16,594 nt of DNA from Actinomycetes bacterium (GTDB taxonomy: Bacteria; Actinomycetota; Acidimicrobiia; Spongiisociales; UBA5794), in assembly GCA_023336855.1 (NCBI GenBank), contig JAMBLK010000085.1:1-16594 (forward strand), in the 5' to 3' direction. How positions within the stretch are numbered: position 1 is the stretch's first letter; each line of letters starts with the position of its first letter. The notes under the pieces are model-generated. The model worked only from the letters and a program-made list of their open reading frames with translations. It did no database searches and had not been told where the DNA came from. Positions 1-7,762 of this stretch are shown piece by piece. The translations under genes and the position numbers were made by a program.

Positions 1-675
1 GTCCTGCAGATCGTGTTGAACGGTGCTCTCTACGTAGCGATCGATCGGATCGGGGTGGGACCAGCGGTCGGCCTCGAGTTCCTTGCTCCGGTTCTCGTGG
101 TGACGTGGGACCGGGTGGCGGGCCATGCTCATCCGAAGCCGCTCACCTGGGCTGCCGTCGGGAGTGCGGTTGCCGGTGTGGCCCTCTTGGTCCAGATCGG
201 CGATCTGGACAGTCTCGATATGGTTGGGGTGCTCGCCGGCCTCGTCGCGGCGGTCGGCCTTGCCATCTACCTTCGACTTGGCCAGCACGTCGGGGCGATC
301 GTGGGCGGGTTTCCGCTCGCGGCAGGAGCCATCACGATCGGCGGCGCCGTCGGCTTCATTATTGCCCGCCCATGGTCGATGTCGGTTCCTTCTGACCCTG
401 TAGTGATCTGGTCGGTGATCATTCTGGGCACGGTCGCATTGGCGCTCCCGCTCTCGATGGAAATCGCCGCGCTCTCACGCGTGCCGGCACGGATCATCGG
501 CGTCATCATCACGATCGAACCCGTGGCGGCGGCGGTCACGGCATGGATATTCCTCGACCAGATGCTGGGCGCGTCCCAGATCCTTGGCCTCATCCTCATC
601 GTCATCGCCGTCGGGGCGGTCTCACTCACGACTGCGTCCAGTCGACCCGATCCGGTAGCAACCGCGAAGCGCTGA
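1..675 (+). CDS. EamA/RhtA-like inner-membrane exporter (5' truncated by window edge)
   Basis: This is a drug/metabolite transporter (DMT) superfamily permease, most like the RhtA threonine/homoserine exporter branch. The frame is open from base 1, and the first in-frame start (GTG at 13) lies inside what should be the protein, so the N-terminal part is missing. About 220 of the usual 290 or so residues are present. The stretch ALYVAIDRIGVGPAVGLEFL matches the RhtA-type segment at the start of an EamA repeat. The rest is alternating hydrophobic helices, with a second-repeat region (RVPARIIGVIITIEPVAAA) typical of EamA proteins, and a short polar tail. Seven or so TM segments can be counted. 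The substrate cannot be read from sequence; amino-acid export is the family precedent. The downstream gene starts 70 bases later and appears to be a separate unit. Confidence 0.85.
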   Translation, partial: VLQIVLNGALYVAIDRIGVGPAVGLEFLAPVLVVTWDRVAGHAHPKPLTWAAVGSAVAGVALLVQIGDLDSLDMVGVLAGLVAAVGLAIYLRLGQHVGAIVGGFPLAAGAITIGGAVGFIIARPWSMSVPSDPVVIWSVIILGTVALALPLSMEIAALSRVPARIIGVIITIEPVAAAVTAWIFLDQMLGASQILGLILIVIAVGAVSLTTASSRPDPVATAKR

Positions 676-745
676 AGAACAAGCGATCCGGAATTCTCTG
701 AGAAGTTTGTGAAGTTGACGTTCCTGTGATGCAAGACTCGTTGTC

Positions 746-1912
746 ATGACGGACTCGCACCCCGTACGGGGCGGCACACAACGCAACGCGTCGACCATCG
801 AACTGTTCTTCGATCTCGTGTACGTGTTCGCGATCACCCAGGTGGTCGGATTCATTCACGGCGACCCTTCGGTGTACCCCCTCGCGAGCGGGGCGTTCCT
901 GCTGTTCCTGCTGTGGTGGACCTGGTCGATCTATGCATGGACCACCAACTGGACCGGGACCGAGTCAACGTCGATCAGGCTCTTCCTCCTCACGGCGATG
1001 GGAGTGACCCTCTTGATGGCCCTCGCCGTTCCCGATGCCTTCGGTGACGGATCGCGTTGGTTCGCCGTCACCTACTTCATCGTCCGAGTCCTGGCTGCCG
1101 GGTTCTACTGGGTCGCGTCGAAGGACTTCCCCGAGCAACGGGCCGCCTTTTTCACATTCTTCCCTATGTCCTTCGTCGCTGCGTTCCTCGTCCTTGTTGG
1201 CGGTTTTCTGGCCGCACCGTGGCTCGCAGTCCTCTGGATCGGCGGCGCCGCTCTCGACGTTGTCAGTGTTGTCTTCGCCGGCAAAGGCACGTGGGCCGTC
1301 GATGCCAAACACTTCGCGGAACGCAACGGCCTGTTCGTAATCATCGCCCTGGGTGAGTCAATTGTCGGCATCGGGCTTGCTGCGCGGAGCGAGGCTCTGG
1401 ATCCGGTGCTCATACCGACAGTCGGAATCGCTTTCATCGTTGCCGCCGCACTGTGGTGGAGTTACTTCGATCGATCGGCGCCCCATGCCGAGTCGTACTT
1501 CCTAAGCACCGAGGGACAGGAGCGAGGGCGCTTTGCTCGCGATGCCTACTCCGTGATGCACTATCCACTCGTGGTTGGCATCGTCTTCTTCGCCGTGTCC
1601 GCTGAAGACGTGGTCGCCCACCCGACCGAGGTCTTCGCACACACCAGCCGACTTGCGATGAGTCTCGGCGTTGCGCTCGTGCTCGTCTCACTCGTAGTGA
1701 TCGTGTTCCGATCTACCCGACACGTGGCCGTTGCGCGGCTCGTCGCGGCCTTCGCCGTCATGCTGCTCGGCTGGCTCGGGGGAAGCCTCACGGCGGGAGC
1801 GTTCACAACGGTCGTGGCAGCGATCCTCCTCATCACACTCGCGTCGGAGCATCTCGTGCCGTGGACGAGCGGCCGGCGGAGCGAGCGAGGAACGCTACAG
1901 CCACGGGCTTGA
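746..1912 (+). CDS. LtrA-family (low temperature requirement A) membrane protein
   Basis: A 388-residue polytopic protein of the LtrA family, named for a Listeria gene needed for low-temperature growth; its biochemical function is unknown. The family signature ELFFDLVYVFAITQV lies near residues 19-33, just before the first membrane helix. It is followed by about ten further hydrophobic segments, and the length is typical. A mid-protein segment reading KHFAERNGLFVIIALGESIV is the other conserved LtrA block (family ERxGLFxIIxLGE). The ATG at 746 places the signature at the usual distance from the N-terminus, although no Shine-Dalgarno is visible. A TTGACG box at 715-720 has no convincing -10 partner. 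The gene converges on the minus-strand gene at 1984, with a GC hairpin between them. Confidence 0.9.
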   Translation: MTDSHPVRGGTQRNASTIELFFDLVYVFAITQVVGFIHGDPSVYPLASGAFLLFLLWWTWSIYAWTTNWTGTESTSIRLFLLTAMGVTLLMALAVPDAFGDGSRWFAVTYFIVRVLAAGFYWVASKDFPEQRAAFFTFFPMSFVAAFLVLVGGFLAAPWLAVLWIGGAALDVVSVVFAGKGTWAVDAKHFAERNGLFVIIALGESIVGIGLAARSEALDPVLIPTVGIAFIVAAALWWSYFDRSAPHAESYFLSTEGQERGRFARDAYSVMHYPLVVGIVFFAVSAEDVVAHPTEVFAHTSRLAMSLGVALVLVSLVVIVFRSTRHVAVARLVAAFAVMLLGWLGGSLTAGAFTTVVAAILLITLASEHLVPWTSGRRSERGTLQPRA

Positions 1913-1954
1913 GGTCGACGGCGATCAACCCCATCGATACCCGTTCGGTTCGGT

Positions 1955-1970
1955 GCCCCCGACCGGGGGC
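1955..1970. terminator. GC hairpin between convergent genes, probable bidirectional terminator
   Basis: GCCCCC (1955-1960) pairs perfectly with GGGGGC (1965-1970) around a GACC loop. It sits between the LtrA stop at 1912 and the stop of the minus-strand gene at 1984. There is no T tract on either side, so the terminator role is inferred from position and stem strength. Confidence 0.5.
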
Positions 1971-1983
1971 GAGACGAGTCCTA

Positions 1984-2439
1984 TCAGGCGAACGGCGGTG
2001 CGGTGTCGGGGTTCCAGGGGTCCGGGGCTTCGTCCCGAATGTCGACCGACGACACCTTGTCTGAGACCAGGACCGACGTACCGTGGGAGATCACGGGCAA
2101 TCCCTCGGTGACCCAGAGCGCCCCCTGTCCACATCCGTTGCCCGCCGTCGTGGATGCCAGGATCGGGAGACCTCTTCCTCGGAAGAAGCCAACCGCAGCG
2201 CCAGGAATACCGTCAGCCACGAGACGACTATCCATGAAGAGTGACGAGCTGGCCTCGGAGCACCGCCCTTCCGTCAGCACGATCCAATCGGGATGGGTTG
2301 GGTGGAGAGCGAAGCCAGTGGCGTCAACGCCTTCCGCCCCCAGGTTCACGTCGAGGTCGAGGGAATCTGGCGTGAGGTCGACGGTGAGGTATCTCAACTC
2401 CGGCGGGGTCGCTAAAGCGCGGCCAGGAGATCGTCGCAT
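1984..2439 (-). CDS. Hypothetical protein, 151 aa
   Basis: I do not recognise a family. The case for a real gene is the codon use and composition. The minus-strand reading has balanced acidic and hydrophobic content with conserved-looking blocks (PDWIVLTEGRCSEASSSLF, VGFFRGRGLPILASTTAGNG), whereas the opposite frames are rich in Arg, Ser and Pro. It has no clear signal peptide or TM helix. The start is uncertain. The ATG at 2439 has no good ribosome-binding site, and the preceding bases in another frame read MMVLLPLACDDLLAAL then stop, which would join well to the ATPPELRYL stretch if there were a one-base frameshift near 2395-2425. It could therefore be an intact small gene or one with a damaged 5' end. 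It converges with the LtrA gene. Confidence 0.5.
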   Translation of the reverse strand: MRRSPGRALATPPELRYLTVDLTPDSLDLDVNLGAEGVDATGFALHPTHPDWIVLTEGRCSEASSSLFMDSRLVADGIPGAAVGFFRGRGLPILASTTAGNGCGQGALWVTEGLPVISHGTSVLVSDKVSSVDIRDEAPDPWNPDTAPPFA

Positions 2440-2594
2440 GCCAATGGCAACAGCACCATCATCGCTCTATTCCCACCGACGTCTAGGAGCGTCGCATCCA
2501 CAATCTGTGTGCGGGCCAGGTCCGTAATCGGAGATTCGAACGCCCAAGGTCCGATACACGAAATCCCGGTCGTATTGGGTCTTCCACCCACTGC

Positions 2595-2600
2595 TAGCCT
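2595..2600 (+). promoter_or_regulatory. TAGCCT -10 box, probable leaderless promoter of the gcvT-SHMT gene
   Basis: An extended -10-like sequence (TGC then TAGCCT) ends 7 bases before the ATG at 2608, and no Shine-Dalgarno lies between. That spacing would put the transcription start at or next to the start codon, giving a leaderless mRNA. No convincing -35 is visible. Confidence 0.4.
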
Positions 2601-2607
2601 CGCCGGT

Positions 2608-5268
2608 ATGAACGCTTCGACTGCCGATCTGCGCCGCACATCCCTCCACGGCTGGCATGAGAGCCACGGAGCCACCCTCGTCGATTTCGCCGGCTGGGAG
2701 ATGCCCGTCCAGTACGAGACCGGTACCATCGCAGAGCATCTCGCAACCCGTCGCGGCGCCGGTCTCTTCGACGTCGCGCACATGGGCCGCTACCGCTTCA
2801 CCGGTCCCGGAGTGCTGAATCACCTCAGCCGGGTCCTCACCAACGACCCCCGCGGCTTGAGCGTAGGTGAAGCCCACTACGCCTTCCTCGGCAACGAGAC
2901 CGGCGGCGCCGTCGACGACACCTACCTGTATTGCATCGGCGTCGACGACTACCTCCTCGTCGTGAATGCTGACAACCGTGAGAAGGACTGGGACTGGCTC
3001 GCGGCGCACGCAGTCGACGGCTCCGACATGGTTGACGTGAGCGATGACCTCGGAATGATCTCGCTCCAAGGACCGACATCGACCGACGTCCTCCGGACAG
3101 CGCTCGGTGACATTGAACTGCCTGAGAACAAACGGAACCAGCTGTGCACCGCGGACGTGGACGGTCGCCCGCTCGTTATCGCACGCACCGGATACACCGG
3201 TGAATCGACCGCATTCGAGCTGTTCCCGGAGGCCGAATTCACTGTGGATCTGTGGGAGCGGCTCGTCGCTGCCGGAGCTGTTCCAAACGGTTTGGCCGCA
3301 CGGGACTCCCTGCGACTCGAAGCCGGGTTGCCTCTCTACGGGCATGAACTCGGTGCCGATATCGATGGCAACGACATCCCGATCTTCGCCAACTCTCTTG
3401 CGACGTGGGGGGTTCGGGGCCCGGGAGGAGAGTTCATCGGGCACGCCGACCTCGACCGTCAACGCGCCGAGTACGAGGCGATCAAGCGGGACGAGATGGA
3501 TACGCCGATCGAGGAGCGGCGGCTCACACACCTGGTCCAGCCGATCGCAGTGTTCGACGGACGCAAGCCGTTGCGTGCCGGATACCGGCTGTTCCTCGAC
3601 GGCGAGCCGGTCGGCTACGTCACGTCCGGCACGAGCGTGCCCTACGCCCAGTTCGAAGGACCAGGGATCGACTCGGTGCCCGGTGAGGAACACGGTCTGC
3701 GTCCGGTCGGCCTCGCCCTCGTACGATCCGACATCCGGTACCGCTCGGACGTCCCCATCGTGTTCGAGGTGGTCGACGCGCGAGGGAGGTCGAGCAACGC
3801 CGAACTCGTGCAGCGCAATGTGTGGCCGACCGCACCGTTCGTACGCCCCTATCCCGGGTTCGAGGCGAAGGACCCGGGAACGGTTCTGGACACCGACGGC
3901 CTCGTCGCCGCTGCGGCGCGCCTGCGTCAGGACAGCGACGCCAACACGAAGTGGCGGCGGGAAGATTGCATCAACCTGATCCCCTCCGAACAGTGCACGT
4001 CGTCGTTCGTCGACACGCTGTGTCGGGAAGATCCGGCCGGCCGATACAACGAGCACAACCGGCTCAAGGCCCTCGGTCCGAACGCCGGCGACGTCCGGTA
4101 CTACCAGGGAACCGGCTTCATCACGGAGAAAGAGGAGGATCTCAAGGCGGCGCTGCGTGCGTTCTTCGGATGCTCGCAGGTCGAGCCGAGGGTGATCAGC
4201 GGCCAGATGGCCAACGACGCCGTCTACGACGCTCTCAAGCAGTTCAGAAACCGGTTCCACAGCCGACGTGCCCCTCAACTCCTCGAACGGGTCCTCGTCC
4301 ACGATCTGAACAAGGGTGGGCACCTGAGCGCACAGATCGGCGGGGCGCTCAAGAATTACGTCGCGATCGATCCCAGAACGGAGCGACCTGCCGTCGAGCA
4401 GTTCCCGATGCGAAGCGACATGCCTTTCGCAGTCGATGTGGAAGCGACCAAAGAGATCATCGCTGAGACGAACCCGACGCTGATCGTCTTCGGTCGCAGC
4501 GTGATCATCCACAAGGAGCCGGTCGCCCCGATTGCCGAGTTCGTCCACGAGCTCTACGGCGTTGACAACCCGGACCGCCCTCTCATCATGTACGACGGGG
4601 CCCACGTGCTTGGACTCCTCGGCCCGTACTTCCAGGACCCTCTTGCCGAGGGCGCCGACGTGGTGACCGGTTCGACCCACAAGAGCTACTTCGGGCCCCA
4701 ACGCGGTGTGATCCTGAGCAACATCGATCCTGGATCACCGTTCGAGGGTTTCTGGCGTCACGTCGAGTCCCGGACCTTCCCCGGCCACGTGAGCAATCAC
4801 CATCTGGGCACGTTGCTTGGGTTGCTCGGCGCAACCTACGAGATGCTCGAGTACCGGGACCAGTACCCGCCACAGGTCATAGCGAATGCCCGGGCGTTCG
4901 CTGCTGCTCTGGTGAACGAAGGCCTCGCCCTCGAAGGTGATCCCACGAACGGGTTCACGGACACGCATCAGGTGGTGCTGCGGGTTTCCCGGGCACAGGG
5001 CATCCGGCTCGCCGAGATCCTGGAGCAGAACAACGTCATCACGAACTCGCAGGCGCTTCACGACGACCCGAGCTTCACCGCAGCAAGCGGTATCCGCATG
5101 GGCACGTCGGAGATGACCCGGTACGGCATGGTCGAGGCGGACTTCGAGGAGTTCGCACCGCTGCTCGCCGAGATCGTTCGCGCCGGTGACCGCCAACCAG
5201 AGGGCCATTGGACCGATGCCGTCGCTGCGTTCAGGAGCCACTTCCGCGACATGGGCTACACGCTGTAG
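2608..5268 (+). CDS. GcvT - serine hydroxymethyltransferase-like fusion protein, 886 aa
   Basis: Residues 1 to about 420 are a glycine-cleavage T-protein (aminomethyltransferase). Visible marks are GLFDVAHMGRY, LTNDPRGL, NETGGAVDD with the Asp103-Asp104 pair at the catalytic-Asp position, QGPTSTDVL, ARTGYTGES, and GLAARDSLRLEAGLPLYGHE. About 30 linker residues follow. Residues from about 450 to 886 are a fold-type I PLP domain of the SHMT type, with LIPSEQ (Glu461), RYYQGTGF, ISGQMAND, KGGHLSAQ, YDGAHVLGL, GSTHKSYFGPQRG (PLP lysine Lys692, preceded by His691) and GIRMGTSEMTRYG. T-protein releases methylene-THF and SHMT interconverts glycine plus methylene-THF with serine, so both halves share THF. 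The ATG at 2608 was chosen over upstream in-frame starts because it gives a normal GcvT N-terminus. No gcvP or gcvH is in the window. Confidence 0.92.
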   Translation: MNASTADLRRTSLHGWHESHGATLVDFAGWEMPVQYETGTIAEHLATRRGAGLFDVAHMGRYRFTGPGVLNHLSRVLTNDPRGLSVGEAHYAFLGNETGGAVDDTYLYCIGVDDYLLVVNADNREKDWDWLAAHAVDGSDMVDVSDDLGMISLQGPTSTDVLRTALGDIELPENKRNQLCTADVDGRPLVIARTGYTGESTAFELFPEAEFTVDLWERLVAAGAVPNGLAARDSLRLEAGLPLYGHELGADIDGNDIPIFANSLATWGVRGPGGEFIGHADLDRQRAEYEAIKRDEMDTPIEERRLTHLVQPIAVFDGRKPLRAGYRLFLDGEPVGYVTSGTSVPYAQFEGPGIDSVPGEEHGLRPVGLALVRSDIRYRSDVPIVFEVVDARGRSSNAELVQRNVWPTAPFVRPYPGFEAKDPGTVLDTDGLVAAAARLRQDSDANTKWRREDCINLIPSEQCTSSFVDTLCREDPAGRYNEHNRLKALGPNAGDVRYYQGTGFITEKEEDLKAALRAFFGCSQVEPRVISGQMANDAVYDALKQFRNRFHSRRAPQLLERVLVHDLNKGGHLSAQIGGALKNYVAIDPRTERPAVEQFPMRSDMPFAVDVEATKEIIAETNPTLIVFGRSVIIHKEPVAPIAEFVHELYGVDNPDRPLIMYDGAHVLGLLGPYFQDPLAEGADVVTGSTHKSYFGPQRGVILSNIDPGSPFEGFWRHVESRTFPGHVSNHHLGTLLGLLGATYEMLEYRDQYPPQVIANARAFAAALVNEGLALEGDPTNGFTDTHQVVLRVSRAQGIRLAEILEQNNVITNSQALHDDPSFTAASGIRMGTSEMTRYGMVEADFEEFAPLLAEIVRAGDRQPEGHWTDAVAAFRSHFRDMGYTL

Positions 5269-5307
5269 GAACCGAGCGATCCATACCCCACGCGAAAAGA
5301 CGGATGG

Positions 5308-6963
5308 CTAGCGGTCGCCTGACGACTCGCGTGAGCCGTCGGACGCCTCGCTCCCGTCGGCATCGCCGGGTTTCTCGACGTCCTGTCCCAGACCCCAGAC
5401 CGTGATGACGGCGTCGTCGGCGAGAGCCTGGCCAGCCTCCTCGTACAGGTTCCTCGCCACGTCGACACCGGCGTCCTTCAGTTCGACGACCTGGTCGGGG
5501 TGCTTAGCGATGGCGGCTATCCGAGCTTCCGGGAGGAACTCCTTCACTCGTTCAACGCACTTGAGGTTCGATGCGTGGTTGTCCGTCGCTATCACGATCA
5601 GTTCGACATCCCTACGAAACCGAAGTCGTTCCCAGAAGTCTCGGTCGAGAGCATCACCGCGGATGACCTTCCTCCCGTGATCGGAGTGGAAAGCAACTGC
5701 CCTCTCGCTCCGATCCACCCCGAGCACGGCCGCACCCCAGCGCTCAGCGATCTCGTCGTAAGCACCCGCCCCGACGCGTCCCATGCCGAAGATCACCACG
5801 CGTGCGTATTCACAGTCCACAACGGCATCATCGTCCACCGGTGGATGCCTCTCCATGCGGGCCAGCTGTCGTGAGTACGAGTCGTACAACCAGAAGCGAG
5901 ATGCATTTCCAGCCGACGCCACGACGAAGGACGCCGCGACACAGACCGCGATCGCTGAGATCCATTCCTGGTCGAGGTACCCGGCGGTCACGCTGGCGCT
6001 CGCCACGATCAGCCCGAATTCACTGTATGAAGACAGCGTCAACGACGAGTGCAACGCCGTGCGAGACCTCAACCGGAATCGGGTGAAGAGGGCGAAGAAC
6101 AGACCCCCCTTCAGCGGTATGAGTATCAGCATCAAGGCCGCAATGACGTACGCCTCAAGCGGCGGTGTCCCTGCGAGTCCGATCGAGAGGAAGAAGCCAA
6201 CGAGAAGAAGATCCTTGAAGTCGAGAAGCCGATCGGACATCTCCCCCGCTCGCGGATGCGTTGATACGGCGATTCCTACCAGCAAGGCGCCAAGCTCCGG
6301 CTTGAGGCCCACGAGACCGAATCCCCCGGCGCCGACACCGACGGCGAGCATGAAGCCGAGAAACACGAAGAGTTCACCGTGTCCACTCCGTGACACCAGC
6401 CAACCGAACGCAGGCCGAAGCGCGACAATGATCAGGATCATGGGGATCGCCCACACCGTCGGTAGTTCGCCGGCCGACAGGGCGAGGAATCCAACTGCGA
6501 ACACGTCCTGAATGATCAGCACGCCGACGGCGGTTCGACCCGCAAGCGATCCCGATTCATTCATCTGCTCGAGGAGCTTCACAGCAAGGACCGTGCTCGA
6601 GAACGAGAAGGCGAAGCCCAGAATCGCGGCGTGACCGAGATCGAGGCCGGTGGCCAGTGGGAGACCTATCGCGCCGATTGTGAGGAGCACACCGGCAATG
6701 ACGACCACCGTGACGGCCATGTGAATTGTGGCCGTGCCCCACACAGCGGTGCGAACCAGGATGCCGACGTTCAGTTTGAGACCGATGCCGAAAAGGAGGA
6801 GATACACACCGATCTCGGAGAGAGCCTCGATTCCCGCTGTCGTCTCGAACCCGAAGGCGTGGAGAACGAATCCGGCAATGAGATAGCCGACAAGAGGAGG
6901 GAGGCGCAAGCGAGACGCTGCGAGACCAAACCCGAAGGCAATCACGATCATCGCAACGTCCAT
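5308..6963 (-). CDS. Kef-type (CPA2) cation/proton antiporter with C-terminal TrkA-N domain
   Basis: A 551-residue monovalent cation:proton antiporter-2 protein. Residues 1 to about 360 are roughly 12 TM helices. They carry the CPA2 motif YLLLFGIGLKLN (54-65), the FSFSSTVLAV segment (119-128) and the Gln152-Asp153 pair in the segment corresponding to the Kef GlnAsp ion-binding motif. From about residue 388 a cytoplasmic Rossmann RCK/TrkA-N domain begins with VVIFGMGRVGAG, a GxGxxG dinucleotide-binding loop, and continues to about 510. An acidic Ser-rich tail follows. The family exports K+ (or Na+) in exchange for H+ under nucleotide or redox control. The gene diverges from the Trk uptake operon, which suggests opposing roles in K+ balance. 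The ATG at 6963 opens directly into the first helix, as expected. It converges with the gcvT-SHMT gene 39 bases away, and I see no clear hairpin there. Confidence 0.92.
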   Translation of the reverse strand: MDVAMIVIAFGFGLAASRLRLPPLVGYLIAGFVLHAFGFETTAGIEALSEIGVYLLLFGIGLKLNVGILVRTAVWGTATIHMAVTVVVIAGVLLTIGAIGLPLATGLDLGHAAILGFAFSFSSTVLAVKLLEQMNESGSLAGRTAVGVLIIQDVFAVGFLALSAGELPTVWAIPMILIIVALRPAFGWLVSRSGHGELFVFLGFMLAVGVGAGGFGLVGLKPELGALLVGIAVSTHPRAGEMSDRLLDFKDLLLVGFFLSIGLAGTPPLEAYVIAALMLILIPLKGGLFFALFTRFRLRSRTALHSSLTLSSYSEFGLIVASASVTAGYLDQEWISAIAVCVAASFVVASAGNASRFWLYDSYSRQLARMERHPPVDDDAVVDCEYARVVIFGMGRVGAGAYDEIAERWGAAVLGVDRSERAVAFHSDHGRKVIRGDALDRDFWERLRFRRDVELIVIATDNHASNLKCVERVKEFLPEARIAAIAKHPDQVVELKDAGVDVARNLYEEAGQALADDAVITVWGLGQDVEKPGDADGSEASDGSRESSGDR

Positions 6964-6971
6964 GGGGCGTC

Positions 6972-6977
6972 ACCCTA
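6972..6977 (-). promoter_or_regulatory. TAGGGT -10 box for the Kef-type antiporter
   Basis: On the minus strand TAGGGT ends 8 bases before the antiporter ATG at 6963, with no ribosome-binding site between, so the transcript would start near the start codon. It lies in the 139-bp divergent region (6964-7102) shared with the Trk operon. Confidence 0.35.
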
Positions 6978-7069
6978 CCCGCCTAGTGGCACCACGTTCC
7001 ACCGTTGAACACGCCACGATCGGCGGCGACGACACGCTCTGGCTCACAGAACGGCATCGACCGCTGGCC

Positions 7070-7075
7070 TATCAT
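7070..7075 (+). promoter_or_regulatory. TATCAT, possible -10 of the trk operon
   Basis: TATCAT is the best -10-like box before the first trkA gene. It lies 27 bases ahead of the inferred ACG start and 15 ahead of AGGAGG, consistent with a short leader. The -35 region (about 7047-7052) matches poorly, so this is tentative. Confidence 0.3.
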
Positions 7076-7090
7076 GAGCCGCTAGCGAGC

Positions 7091-7096
7091 AGGAGG
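7091..7096 (+). promoter_or_regulatory. Perfect Shine-Dalgarno AGGAGG that fixes the first trkA start at an ACG codon
   Basis: AGGAGG is followed by six bases and then ACG at 7103. No ATG, GTG or TTG in the correct frame lies at a usable distance downstream. The site therefore points to the ACG codon as the translation start, or to an original ATG altered by one base. Confidence 0.65.
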
Positions 7097-7102
7097 GTCG
7101 AT

Positions 7103-7762
7103 ACGAGAGTCGTTGTCGCCGGTTGCGGCAGAGTCGGCAGCGATCTGGCGCTGCACATGGCCGAGGAAGGTCATGACGTGTCGATCATCGACGATCGTCC
7201 CGGCAAGCTCGAAGCCCTCGGTACGACTTTCAACGGGACGACGCATTTCGGTCGACCGATCGACATCCGGTTGTTGAAGGAGGCGGGGATCGAGTTCGCC
7301 GACGCGTTCGCAGCCGTTACCAATTCCGACAACATGAACGTGATGTCGGTGCAACTCGCCAAGCAAGTGTTCGGCGTTCCTCGAACGCTTGCCCGCCTCG
7401 ACGACCCCGGACGCGCCGACTCGTATCGAACTCTCGGTATCTCGTACGTGGCGGGGGCCCAACTCACGGCGAACGTGATATTCGAACGACTCGTCGACGA
7501 GGAGTTCGAATATCACGTCACCTTCTCCGGAGGCGACGTCGAGGTTGTCGAGATGCATCTCGGGTCGAAGGCCAACGGACTCACCGTCGAAGGCCTAGAG
7601 GTCGAGAGTCAATTGAGGGTCGCAGCGGTGCGACGTGGCGACCGAACCCATATACCCGATTCATCGTTCACCCTGCGTGAGGGCGATCTCGTCGTCGCAG
7701 CCGCACGACTCGGCGTGCGTGACCGTGTGCACCGATACCTTCAGTCGCCGGAGTCAACATGA
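7103..7762 (+). CDS. trkA: TrkA-family K+ uptake regulator (first of two), inferred ACG start
   Basis: A 219-residue cytoplasmic RCK protein. The N-terminal Rossmann half has VVVAGCGRVGSD (GxGxxG at residues 7-12) and the acidic residue Asp30 after the second strand, implying NAD(H)-type ligand binding. The C-terminal half (about 135-215) is an RCK_C/TrkA-C domain ending in FTLREGDLVVAAA. Such proteins form rings under TrkH and gate it. The start is unusual. The frame stays open back to 6962, but a perfect AGGAGG at 7091 sits six bases ahead of ACG at 7103. Starting there gives MRVVVAGCGRVG, which aligns residue by residue with MRVVLIGGGKVG of the next gene, and both proteins come to 219 residues. 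Upstream ATG/GTG starts would add up to 47 residues of unfamiliar sequence. Its stop overlaps the next start (ATGA). Confidence 0.9.
   Translation, partial: TRVVVAGCGRVGSDLALHMAEEGHDVSIIDDRPGKLEALGTTFNGTTHFGRPIDIRLLKEAGIEFADAFAAVTNSDNMNVMSVQLAKQVFGVPRTLARLDDPGRADSYRTLGISYVAGAQLTANVIFERLVDEEFEYHVTFSGGDVEVVEMHLGSKANGLTVEGLEVESQLRVAAVRRGDRTHIPDSSFTLREGDLVVAAARLGVRDRVHRYLQSPEST

Noticed and set aside
715..720. TTGACG as a -35 box for the LtrA gene
   Set aside because: No TANNNT lies 16-18 bases downstream, so the promoter cannot be completed.
2533..2541. GATTCGAAC, resembling a tRNA T-loop
   Set aside because: The flanking bases do not form a 5-bp T stem on either strand, and no acceptor, D or anticodon arm can be built around it.
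2467..4701. 744-aa open frame antisense to the gcvT-SHMT gene
   Set aside because: It is a mirror of a strongly biased high-GC gene: rich in Val, Glu, Arg and Asp with no domain I recognise, while the plus strand encodes two clear enzyme domains over the same bases.
6962..7102. 47-residue upstream extension of the first TrkA from ATG 6962 or GTG 6986
   Set aside because: The extension resembles no TrkA, its ATG overlaps the antiporter start codon on the other strand, it has no ribosome-binding site, and AGGAGG lies inside it just before the family-typical start.
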